Both the position numbers and the translations under genes were made by a program. From positions 124,001-188,000 of the forward strand of contig NZ_MSLT01000018.1 of the NCBI RefSeq assembly GCF_002149925.1: a stretch of DNA of 64,000 nucleotides. Direction: 5' to 3'. Origin of the DNA: Thioflexithrix psekupsensis. Lineage in GTDB: Bacteria > Pseudomonadota > Gammaproteobacteria > Beggiatoales > Beggiatoaceae. Below, in pieces: positions 8,656-16,126 of this stretch (the stretch's first letter is position 1; each line of letters begins with the position of its first letter). The notes under the pieces are model-generated. The model made no database searches and was not told where the DNA came from. It saw only the letters and a program-made list of their open reading frames with translations.

Positions 8656-9090
8656 ATGAAAATGACAGCTAAAGCATTAGCCATTTCCACAATTTTAGGC
8701 GCAGCCGCCTTAGCCGCAACTCCCGCACAAGCATGGTGGGGTTGGGGTCCAGGTTCAGGTTGGGGCGGTCCTTGGGGCGGCGGTCCTGGTTCTTCTGCTT
8801 ATGACATTGGACCCTTTGATGGTTCAGGTTGGGGCGATTTCAACATGAGCATGGGCGGTGGCGGCCGTGGTTACGGTTCAGGTCGTAACCACTACCAAGG
8901 TTATGGCTACCCCGTTTATGGCTACGGCTACCCCGTTTATGGCTACGGCTACCCCGGTTATGGCTACGGCTATCCTGCTCCTGCTTATGGCTATCCTGGT
9001 TATGGTGCAGTACCTCCAGTACCTCCACCTCCAGCTTACGGTGTTGCGCCTGAATACAGCGCACCCGCTGCTCCTGAAAAAGCCAAGTAA
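8656..9090 (+). CDS. Secreted Gly/Tyr/Pro/Trp-rich protein, probable sulfur globule protein
   Basis: The 144-residue precursor has a clean Sec signal peptide ending ATPAQA (about residue 26). The mature part is almost entirely Gly, Tyr, Pro and Trp: WWGWGPG at the new N-terminus, then [15 protein letters not shown], then repeats of VYGYGYP and a Pro/Ala tail. Sulfur globule envelope proteins (Sgp/CV1 type) of purple sulfur bacteria and Thiotrichales have this composition and arrangement; they coat periplasmic sulfur deposits. I chose ATG 8656 because GGAG lies 9 nt upstream; a TTG at 8641 in the same frame overlaps that site. Other secreted low-complexity cell-surface proteins could look similar. 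It has a strong promoter and its own terminator. Confidence 0.75.
   Translation: MKMTAKALAISTILGAAALAATPAQAWWGWGPGSGWGGPWGGGPGSSAYDIGPFDGSGWGDFNMSMGGGGRGYGSGRNHYQGYGYPVYGYGYPVYGYGYPGYGYGYPAPAYGYPGYGAVPPVPPPPAYGVAPEYSAPAAPEKAK
8914..8976 (+). repeat. In-gene 21-bp tandem repeat (three units)
   Basis: Three consecutive 21-bp units (8914-8934, 8935-8955, 8956-8976) encode the heptads [14 protein letters not shown] and GYGYGYP. The first two units are identical and the third differs by a few bases. Partial units flank them. This suggests recent expansion by slippage or unequal exchange. Confidence 0.9.
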
Positions 9091-9161
9091 TCTCAAGCAT
9101 CACTGTTAAGTAGTGCGACACGGCTAACGTATCTCTGTTCATGGATACGTTGCCTTGTCTT

Positions 9162-9185
9162 AAAAAGGGACGGATGTCCCTTTTT
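9162..9185 (+). terminator. Strong bidirectional terminator after the sulfur-globule-like gene
   Basis: AAAAAGGGAC (9162-9171) pairs with GTCCCTTTTT (9176-9185) around the loop GGAT. A second hairpin, AACGTATC (9126-9133) with GATACGTT (9144-9151), lies just before it. The site can serve both this gene and the convergent RDD gene. Confidence 0.92.
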
Positions 9186-9191
9186 GTATTT

Positions 9192-9653
9192 TTATTCTTC
9201 AGCAGAAGTCATAATCAATTCCGTTTCCGAAGCCTTATCATGCCACGTATGGCGATTGTCATCCCATAACGAGTGCAAAAATCCCAAACCCAACACAAAA
9301 AAAGAAAAAACAGCCACCATAAAACGCACCAACATACGCCACCACGTCAAGGGTTTATCATTGGTTGCGCGTAAACGGATGCGCCAAGTTTTCATACCTA
9401 AGGTTTGCCCGCCATATTGCCACTGCCACGCAAAGTAAACATAAATCACCACACCTAAATACAAACTGTAAAATGAACTACTGCTGTCGCCCTGTGTAAT
9501 AGGATACGCCACCAATCCTGCAAAATACAATACAGCAAAAACCAAAATACTATCATACAAGATTGCCGCCATTCGTCGCCACAAACGCACAGTTACCGTT
9601 TTTGTTACATTGGAATCCACAATTGCGTTTTCTTTACCCACCATACACCACAC
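9192..9653 (-). CDS. RDD family membrane protein
   Basis: This 153-residue inner-membrane protein has the RDD family pattern: LWRRMAAILYDSILVF near the N-terminus, a middle GGQTLGMKTWRIRL, and a C-terminal DNRHTWHDKASET. About three hydrophobic segments are visible. RDD proteins are mostly uncharacterised; some act as ion antiporters, but no function can be assigned from sequence. The gene starts 24 nt after the CitE-like lyase gene and may be co-transcribed with it. It ends at the bidirectional terminator at 9162-9185. Confidence 0.85.
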   Translation of the reverse strand: MWCMVGKENAIVDSNVTKTVTVRLWRRMAAILYDSILVFAVLYFAGLVAYPITQGDSSSSFYSLYLGVVIYVYFAWQWQYGGQTLGMKTWRIRLRATNDKPLTWWRMLVRFMVAVFSFFVLGLGFLHSLWDDNRHTWHDKASETELIMTSAEE

Positions 9654-9677
9654 TTTTAAAAAGCCATGTTTTAAGAA

Positions 9678-10556
9678 TTAAGCACCTAACGACGTGATGG
9701 CTTGTGCTAACGCTAAAATTCGTTGTGCTTCAATGACATGTAAATATTCCACTAAACGGCCATTGACCACCACGACACCTTTACCTTCATTTTTCGCCTG
9801 TTCCCAAGCGGTAATCACGGCGTGTGCTTGTTCTACTTCTTGTGCGCTGGGCGCAAACGCTTGGTTAGCGGCTTCAATTTGTTTGGGATGAATCAAGGTT
9901 TTACCGTCAAAACCCATGTCACGCCCTTGTTGGCACGCGGCATTGTAGCCTATTTCGTCGTTCAAATCCAAATACACCCCGTCAATAATATCCAAACCAT
10001 AAGCCCGCGCCGCAATCACACATAAACTCAAGGGAACAAGTAAACCCACCCGATCTGGCGTGTGTCTGACCCGTAAATCTTTGGCTAAATCCGACGTTCC
10101 CATCACAATCACGCTTAAACGAGGTTGATTCTGCACAATTTGCGCAATATTTAACATGCCTTTAGGCGTTTCTGCCATGATCCACAGCGGCAAATGATGA
10201 TCGGGATTGACCGCGTCGAGAATAGACAAGGCATCGTGTAATTGTTGCGGGTGTTCGATTTTTGGAAGTAGCACGCCATCAATGGGCAGCGGTGCAACGG
10301 CTTCTAAATCGGCTTTGCCCCATTCTGTATTCAATCCATTCACCCGCACAATCACTTCTCGTGGCGCGTAACCGCCTGCATTAACCGCTTGTGCCACTTG
10401 TTGTCTGGCCATGAGTTTTGCGTCAGGTGCAACGGCATCTTCCAAGTCTAGAATTAAGGCATCGGCCGCTAAACTTCGCGCTTTGTCTAAAGCTTTGGCA
10501 TTGGCACCGGGCATGTAAAGCACCGAACGACGCGGCCGTAAAGATTTTTCCATCAT
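9678..10556 (-). CDS. HpcH/HpaI (CitE-like) CoA-ester lyase family protein
   Basis: This 292-residue TIM-barrel protein of the citrate lyase beta/malyl-CoA lyase family carries the motifs RRSVLYMPGANAKALDKA, ADALILDLEDAVAPDAK, EVIVRVNGLNTEWG and MAETPKGMLN (an acidic Mg2+ ligand), and the C-terminal GFDGKTLIHPKQI. Members cleave or hydrolyse CoA esters such as citryl-, malyl- or citramalyl-CoA. It is paralogous to the malyl-CoA lyase gene just upstream. By analogy with Rhodobacter, where a second Mcl homologue is a malyl-CoA thioesterase, that role is one possibility; the substrate cannot be decided here. A terminator-like hairpin separates the two paralogues. Confidence 0.82.
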   Translation of the reverse strand: MMEKSLRPRRSVLYMPGANAKALDKARSLAADALILDLEDAVAPDAKLMARQQVAQAVNAGGYAPREVIVRVNGLNTEWGKADLEAVAPLPIDGVLLPKIEHPQQLHDALSILDAVNPDHHLPLWIMAETPKGMLNIAQIVQNQPRLSVIVMGTSDLAKDLRVRHTPDRVGLLVPLSLCVIAARAYGLDIIDGVYLDLNDEIGYNAACQQGRDMGFDGKTLIHPKQIEAANQAFAPSAQEVEQAHAVITAWEQAKNEGKGVVVVNGRLVEYLHVIEAQRILALAQAITSLGA

Positions 10557-10588
10557 GAAATATTAATCCTCAACCATTTAAAATAAAT

Positions 10589-10620
10589 CGGGATAACATT
10601 TTTTTAAGTCTGTTATCCCG
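10589..10620 (-). terminator. Terminator between the malyl-CoA lyase gene and its paralogue
   Basis: CGGGATAACA (10589-10598) and TGTTATCCCG (10611-10620) form a perfect 10-bp stem with a 12-nt loop. Read on the minus strand it follows the malyl-CoA lyase stop codon and is followed by an AT-rich stretch with a TTTT run, as expected for a terminator or attenuator. Confidence 0.75.
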
Positions 10621-10649
10621 TCCATTTTAGAGCAAAATAAAAGGAAATA

Positions 10650-11621
10650 TTAAAGCCCAATCACTTTGGCTTTCTCAATTAAATTCTCAGCCATTTTAAT
10701 ACTGGCCACATCAATTAAACGGCCATCTAAACTCACTGCACCTTTACCTTCTTTTTTCGCCTGTTCCATAGCGGCTAAGATACGGCGTGCTTTTTCCACT
10801 TCAGCCGCCGAAGGACTAAACACTTCATTAGCGAGATCAATTTGTGAAGGATGAATCGCCCATTTGCCCTCATAACCTAAAATCGCTGCCCGTTTTGCCG
10901 CCGCTTTATAGGCATCGGGATCGCTAAAATCACCAAAAGGGCCATCAATCGGACGCAAACCATAAGCCCGACACGCCACCAACATACGCGCTTGAGCAAA
11001 ATGCCACATGTCATTCCAGTGAAAATCACGCGGATTATCGCCCTCTTTATCGGTCAACACGCCATATTCGGGGTGTGCGCCACCGATGACTGTTGTGCGG
11101 GCGCGAGTGGACGCGGCATAATCGGCTACGCCAAAACTCATGGCTTCTAAACGACGACTGGCTTGTGCAATCGCCTCAACATTCGCCATGCCCAATGCAG
11201 TTTCAATTAGAATTTCAAAACCGATTTTCTTTTCTCGTTTTTTAGCGATTTCAATTTGCGTCACCAACATATCTACCGCATATAAATCCGCTGGCACACC
11301 GACTTTAGGAATCAATAGCATATCCAAACGCGGACAATTCTCTACCACATCAATCATATCTTTGTACATGTAATGGGTGTCTAATCCATTAATGCGCACC
11401 AACATGGTTTTATTGCCCCAATCGATCTCATTTAAAGCCGCCACTACGTTTTTACGGGCGGTTTCTTTCTCATCAGGCGCAATGGAATCTTCTAAATCAA
11501 GAAAAATGCAATCCACATTGGATTTAGCCGCTTTCTCAAAAAAACTGGGATTAGACCCCGGCACTGCCAATTCAGAGCGTTGTAAACGAGGTTTAGCTTG
11601 TTCAATAATTGTCGCACTCAT
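10650..11621 (-). CDS. mcl1: L-malyl-CoA/beta-methylmalyl-CoA lyase
   Basis: The 323-residue product closely follows the MclA/Mcl1 pattern: RSELAVPGSNPSFFEKAA, CIFLDLEDSIAPDEKE, VRINGLDTHYMYKD, LIPKVGVPADLYAVD, ETALGMANVEAIA, MSFGVADYAASTRARTT and GPFGDFSDPDAY. The enzyme reversibly splits malyl-CoA into acetyl-CoA and glyoxylate (and methylmalyl-CoA into propionyl-CoA and glyoxylate). It is used in the serine cycle, ethylmalonyl-CoA pathway and 3-hydroxypropionate routes. None of the other genes of those pathways is in the window, so the route cannot be chosen. A paralogous lyase-family gene lies downstream behind a terminator. Confidence 0.92.
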   Translation of the reverse strand: MSATIIEQAKPRLQRSELAVPGSNPSFFEKAAKSNVDCIFLDLEDSIAPDEKETARKNVVAALNEIDWGNKTMLVRINGLDTHYMYKDMIDVVENCPRLDMLLIPKVGVPADLYAVDMLVTQIEIAKKREKKIGFEILIETALGMANVEAIAQASRRLEAMSFGVADYAASTRARTTVIGGAHPEYGVLTDKEGDNPRDFHWNDMWHFAQARMLVACRAYGLRPIDGPFGDFSDPDAYKAAAKRAAILGYEGKWAIHPSQIDLANEVFSPSAAEVEKARRILAAMEQAKKEGKGAVSLDGRLIDVASIKMAENLIEKAKVIGL

Positions 11622-11697
11622 CGTGTTATTTTCCCTTACGGTTGGATAAATTAAAAATTATCGTTATTATCACTACAATAAAATGGAATAAATCAGG

Positions 11698-12393
11698 TTA
11701 AGTCCCTCGTTGATCTTCCCATAAATCAATATGCAAACGCGGCGAATAACGAAAACCATATTGTTTGCATAATTCGGCTAACCACTGTTGTTTATCGGCA
11801 ATGGTTTTTATTTGCCGACCTTGTGGCATTAAAATCACTTGTTCTGGTTTAATGGATAAATGGGTTAATAATTGTTTAATTTCAAGTATATCCTCAGCCG
11901 TATCCAGCACAAATTTTAACTGACAATCATAATGGGTTAAAAACTGTTGAATCACAGCTAATTGCAAACGAGATTGTTCATGGCGCGTTGCCCATATTGG
12001 ATCGCCTAATGGTGTGGAATGGGCTAATTTGGGACTCATGGAAATTAAATGGGCTTTTACAGGAGCAAATAAAGTGGCATTGGTTTCAATGGTAACATGA
12101 TGTCCGCGTGCCATTAGTTCGTCGCATAAAATCGCTAAGGGTTCTTTTTGTAAAAACGGCTCGCCACCCGTAATGACCACGTGATGTACACCATAATCTG
12201 TGATGGTTTTTACGGCATCCATGACCGTTATTATCTGCGATTCTGGCTGCCAACTGGTATAAGGCGTATCGCACCAATGACAACGTAAATTGCAAAAGCT
12301 ACTGCGAAAGAAAACCGACGGCATTCCAATTAAAGCCCCTTCGCCTTGCAAACTGTAAAAGATTTCGCTGTATTTAATGATGTTCTGGTTCAT
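11698..12393 (-). CDS. queE: 7-carboxy-7-deazaguanine synthase QueE
   Basis: QueE is a radical SAM enzyme that turns 6-carboxytetrahydropterin into 7-carboxy-7-deazaguanine on the way to queuosine. The 231-residue product has SLQGEGALIGMPSVFFR and the radical SAM cysteines in CNLRCHWC (Cys34, 38, 41; CX3CX2C), followed by DTPYTSW and VVITGGEPFLQ. The start overlaps the end of queD by 20 nt, so the two are translationally coupled. QueC and QueF are not in the window. Length and motifs are normal for QueE. Confidence 0.95.
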   Translation of the reverse strand: MNQNIIKYSEIFYSLQGEGALIGMPSVFFRSSFCNLRCHWCDTPYTSWQPESQIITVMDAVKTITDYGVHHVVITGGEPFLQKEPLAILCDELMARGHHVTIETNATLFAPVKAHLISMSPKLAHSTPLGDPIWATRHEQSRLQLAVIQQFLTHYDCQLKFVLDTAEDILEIKQLLTHLSIKPEQVILMPQGRQIKTIADKQQWLAELCKQYGFRYSPRLHIDLWEDQRGT

Positions 12394-12796
12394 AACTCGC
12401 TGAACCTGTGCAAGTTTCTCTCACTGTCACTCGTTTCACCCGCACTTCTGGGCGCGTAATGAAATCATTAATTTTCCAATATAAAAACGCGGCCATCACT
12501 TCGGCAGAAGGTTCAGCATCAAAAATAAAAATTTTCATACCATTGGCTTGTAAAGTGGGCAATAATGGATCGTGGCGATTGGCTAAATAAGCATGATCCC
12601 AATGTTCATTAATCCACTGTTTTAATGGCGTTTTAATATCATTAAAATCCATGACAAAACCATTCTCATTTAACACCGAAGCGGTTAATTCAACCGTGAC
12701 TTCTCCACTGTGACCATGCACATGGCGACATTTCCCCTGATGGTACATTAATCGATGGGCATATTCATAAGTCACTTTAGTGATAATACTGTACAT
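12374..12796 (-). CDS. queD: 6-carboxy-5,6,7,8-tetrahydropterin synthase QueD
   Basis: QueD converts 7,8-dihydroneopterin triphosphate into 6-carboxytetrahydropterin, the step before QueE. The 140-residue product shows the zinc-binding His14 (YEYAHRL) and His27/His29 (HVHGHSG), the catalytic Cys23 in GKCRH, and the family C-terminal segment VTVRETCTGSASY. The segment FVMDFNDIKTPLKQW is also characteristic. It is upstream of queE with a 20-nt overlap and 43 nt downstream of the alpha/beta hydrolase gene. No preQ1 riboswitch is visible in the short gap in front. Confidence 0.95.
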   Translation of the reverse strand: MYSIITKVTYEYAHRLMYHQGKCRHVHGHSGEVTVELTASVLNENGFVMDFNDIKTPLKQWINEHWDHAYLANRHDPLLPTLQANGMKIFIFDAEPSAEVMAAFLYWKINDFITRPEVRVKRVTVRETCTGSASYEPEHH

Positions 12797-12839
12797 GATT
12801 TTTCCTATTTTTTACATTAAAAAAATGCAATGGTTTTGA

Positions 12840-13769
12840 TTAAATTTTCACATTAAAAAACGGCAAAAGATGACGCATGACTTGATCAGGACAATCTTCC
12901 ACTGCATGATGTCCACATTCAGATAAAATTTGCAATTGAGCCTGCGGCAAATCTTGCTGCAAACGGTAAGCATCATGCACGGGAAACCAACGATCTCGTT
13001 CTCCCCATAAGATTAAAACAGGGCAGCGAATTAAACTTAATTCTTGCTGTAATTGTGAGATTAAATTAGGCTGTTTTTTTTGGTATTTAGCCAATTCTAA
13101 GGCTGCCAAACGAGTATCTTCAATTAACGGCAATAAACTGTTTTTTTGAGTAAAATAGGGGAATAACAAAGTACGCACCGCATCAATGGATACTTTCTCA
13201 CTGTGACAATAAACTTCTTTTTGTTGCTGATGAGTTAAATAAACCAATAAAGGCGCAAATAAACGAATCATTCTAAAATAATCCGCTAAACGCACCACAG
13301 GACGAGGAATTTTTACAAATAAACGCATCGCCCAATTGGGCATCATCTGCGGGTAAACAGGAGGAGAAATGACAACTAATTTCTTGATTAAATGGGGATA
13401 TTCCGCCGCCAAATGCAAAGCCACCCACGCGCCCAGCGATTCTGCTAAAATAAAAATAGGCTGATTTTCTCTTATTTTTTCAATAAAACGCAAAGTTTCG
13501 ACAATTTGGTGTCCAATGACTTCAGGTGTTCGTGAGCGTTGCGAATAGCCGTAGCCTTTGGCATCAAAACAAACCACGCGAAAATACCGCGCCAACGGCA
13601 TAATGAGTGCCTGCCATGATACACTCCAACTGCCCCAACCATGCAAAAGCAGCAACGTTGCCCCTGTACCGCGCTCGCCCCATGCCAGTTCGACGGGGTG
13701 TCCATTGGCATCTATAATCGTAGTAACTTGTTTTCCTTGTGGAAAATGGACAGACCACCAATCTGACAT
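12840..13769 (-). CDS. Alpha/beta hydrolase fold protein
   Basis: This 309-residue alpha/beta hydrolase has the oxyanion-hole segment LLLHGWGSWS (about 40-49), the nucleophile elbow LAESLGAW with Ser111 (AxSxG instead of GxSxG), a late Asp in LWGERDRWFPV and a catalytic His in SECGHHAVED. The substrate is unknown. I place the start at ATG 13769 because AGGAG lies upstream, although the spacing (11 nt) is long. An ATG at 13805 in the same frame lacks a ribosome binding site. The gene precedes queD-queE on the same strand and may share their transcript, but no functional link to queuosine is known. Confidence 0.82.
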   Translation of the reverse strand: MSDWWSVHFPQGKQVTTIIDANGHPVELAWGERGTGATLLLLHGWGSWSVSWQALIMPLARYFRVVCFDAKGYGYSQRSRTPEVIGHQIVETLRFIEKIRENQPIFILAESLGAWVALHLAAEYPHLIKKLVVISPPVYPQMMPNWAMRLFVKIPRPVVRLADYFRMIRLFAPLLVYLTHQQQKEVYCHSEKVSIDAVRTLLFPYFTQKNSLLPLIEDTRLAALELAKYQKKQPNLISQLQQELSLIRCPVLILWGERDRWFPVHDAYRLQQDLPQAQLQILSECGHHAVEDCPDQVMRHLLPFFNVKI

Positions 13770-13970
13770 TCTCACTGACGCTCCTATTGGCATGATGATG
13801 CCCATTAATTATATAATTTAAAATCATTAACCCGTTTTATCAATCGCGTTAAATACAACACACAAAATTCGTCCGTTTTGAGCCAATAAAAAGCAAGGTA
13901 CAATTTTTGCGACCCCTGTTTTTTTAAACTAATTTTCATCGATTTAAAGAAGAAACGAGACAATAACCAA

Positions 13971-16037
13971 ATGAATAAAACTATGACCATTAAAACGATG
14001 TTATTTAGCATGTTAATTACCGTAGCGATTACATTAACTTTAGTCATTACCATTGCATTGCATCGTCATTTAAAATTACAACACTATGTTTCTCAGGCGA
14101 GTTTTGAGCATCAAGTGTCTACTAATTTCCAATTTATTAATAAAGAATTAGAGCAGGCTGAACAGGCTTTATCTCGTTTAAAAAATTATGCTAATTTATT
14201 TCTGAGTCAACAATTTGAATTAGAAAATACTTTAACTTTTTTGACACAAGCGATGGGAGAAAATTTAAAGCTCAACCATTATCAATATGGTGCTTCGCTG
14301 ATTTTAACCACAGAAACGGCGCAAAAATATTTTAATCAAAATTATTATCGTCTGTTTGTTTATCGTGACGAAACACAAAATCATGCCTCACAAAATGTCC
14401 ATATTGAAGCCCAAACTGAAAATAAAGCCTATCAAACGTGGATTGAGCAATGGTCGCCTTCAGTGAATCAACAAGTGATCACTCCCATTTATCAAGATGA
14501 AAAAACAGGCTTATGGTTATTTACGCTAATTGTTGAATTAGATCATAATCCTTATTTTAATGGTTTTGTTGCCGTTGATATATTACTAGAGCGTTTAGTG
14601 ACTCAAATTGAATCGGTTAAATTTGGTCGAAGTGGGGGATTGTTTTTGGCAAATTATGACACAGGATTATTGCTTTCTCACCAAAATAAAGCCTTGATCG
14701 ATCATGAACAAACCTCCAGTGTACATCATGGTATGTTGGGACAACAAAATGCCGACCGTTACTCACTTTACCAACTGCCCACCGCAGAAGCATGGCGAAA
14801 AATTCTTATTCAACCTACTGAATTTATTGATATTCGTGGTTTAGATCAGCGGTTGTATAAAGTGTCATCACGTCCCTTGCAACAAGTTCCCTGGACAATT
14901 GTGGCTTATCAAGGGCATTATGAATTGCAAAAAGAATTGCATGTCAGTTTATTTATTTTTGTGTTTTTGGGCATTGCAGGATTTATGGCTTTAGCGATAA
15001 TGGGATTGTTTTTTACCCATTTAATGACAGAACCTTTGCGTCGTTTAGTCAGCATTATGAAAAAAGTAAAAGAACAAGATACAGTTGGTTTAAGTGCGCC
15101 CATTGCAGGTCCTATGGAAATCCGTGAATTGGGAGAAATTTTTAACCAAATGTTACGTTCAATTAACGAGGCGGTGGCCGAAAAAGATCGCTATGCCAAG
15201 CGGCTGCAACAATACAGTCATGATTTAGAGCGTCAAGTAGAATGTCGCACTGCTGAGTTGGCCGAAGCGATGGAGCAAGCTCGCTCTGCCAGCCGCTCTA
15301 AGAGCCAATTTCTTGCCAATATGAGCCACGAATTGCGCACGCCTATGAATGCCATCATTGGCTATTCTGAGATTTTACAAGAAGAATTGGCCGAACGGCA
15401 ACAACAAACCACTTTATCTGATGTACAAAAAATTTTGAGTGCCAGTCGTCACTTATTGGGTTTAATTAATGATATTCTGGACATTTCTAAAATTGAAGCA
15501 GGAAAAATGGAAGTTTATTTAGAACATTTCAATCTTAATTTATTAGTGACAGAAGTGGTTAATACGGTAAAGCCATTAGTGGAAAAACAGCATAATCAAT
15601 TAAAAGTTTTTTTTGATCCCAGCTTATCTTCTATGTACTCAGATTCAACCAAATTAAGACAAAATTTATTAAATCTGCTCAGTAATGCCAGTAAATTTTC
15701 AGCGCAAGATGTGATTGAATTAAACATTATTCGTGATCCGCAAAACGAAGCCGATTGGGTGCAGTTTCAAGTGATTGATCATGGCATTGGCATGACTCCA
15801 CAACAAATGGCGCGTTTATTTGAAATGTTCGTGCAAGCCGATGCCTCCACCACGCGCAAATATGGAGGCAGCGGTTTAGGTTTAGCCATTACCAAAAGTT
15901 TTTGTGAAATGTTAGGTGGAACAATTGAAGTCAATAGCGAATTGGGTAAAGGCAGTATTTTCACGATGCGTTTGCCTTTACAAGCTGAATCCAGAGAGAA
16001 AATGAGCAATGCCAGTTCTTTGGCTTCATTACATTAA
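13971..16037 (+). CDS. Membrane-bound sensor histidine kinase (HAMP, HisKA, HATPase)
   Basis: The 688-residue product has membrane helix 1 at about residues 10-30 and a large periplasmic region (about 35-322, probably a Cache-type sensor). Membrane helix 2 lies at about 324-349 and a HAMP linker at about 350-402. A coiled coil leads to HisKA with the H box MSHELRTPMNA (phospho-His near 453). The catalytic ATPase domain has the N box LRQNLLNLLSNASKF, G1 DHGIGM and G2 GGSGLGLAI. There is no receiver domain, so a separate response regulator is needed; none is adjacent. The next gene, 89 nt on, is another kinase with its own receiver. The ligand is unknown. Confidence 0.9.
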   Translation: MNKTMTIKTMLFSMLITVAITLTLVITIALHRHLKLQHYVSQASFEHQVSTNFQFINKELEQAEQALSRLKNYANLFLSQQFELENTLTFLTQAMGENLKLNHYQYGASLILTTETAQKYFNQNYYRLFVYRDETQNHASQNVHIEAQTENKAYQTWIEQWSPSVNQQVITPIYQDEKTGLWLFTLIVELDHNPYFNGFVAVDILLERLVTQIESVKFGRSGGLFLANYDTGLLLSHQNKALIDHEQTSSVHHGMLGQQNADRYSLYQLPTAEAWRKILIQPTEFIDIRGLDQRLYKVSSRPLQQVPWTIVAYQGHYELQKELHVSLFIFVFLGIAGFMALAIMGLFFTHLMTEPLRRLVSIMKKVKEQDTVGLSAPIAGPMEIRELGEIFNQMLRSINEAVAEKDRYAKRLQQYSHDLERQVECRTAELAEAMEQARSASRSKSQFLANMSHELRTPMNAIIGYSEILQEELAERQQQTTLSDVQKILSASRHLLGLINDILDISKIEAGKMEVYLEHFNLNLLVTEVVNTVKPLVEKQHNQLKVFFDPSLSSMYSDSTKLRQNLLNLLSNASKFSAQDVIELNIIRDPQNEADWVQFQVIDHGIGMTPQQMARLFEMFVQADASTTRKYGGSGLGLAITKSFCEMLGGTIEVNSELGKGSIFTMRLPLQAESREKMSNASSLASLH

Positions 16038-16126
16038 TGATAATAGAATTTAAAAAGGATGACTTTTGAGTTTATTTTTAGGTAAAATAAAGCATTTCTA
16101 TCCTAGTTTTTCACTGAGTTTAAAAA

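Noticed and set aside
8840-9142. Open frames on both strands inside the sulfur-globule-like gene
   Set aside because: Low-complexity repeats leave several frames open; only one frame has a signal peptide, ribosome binding site and promoter.
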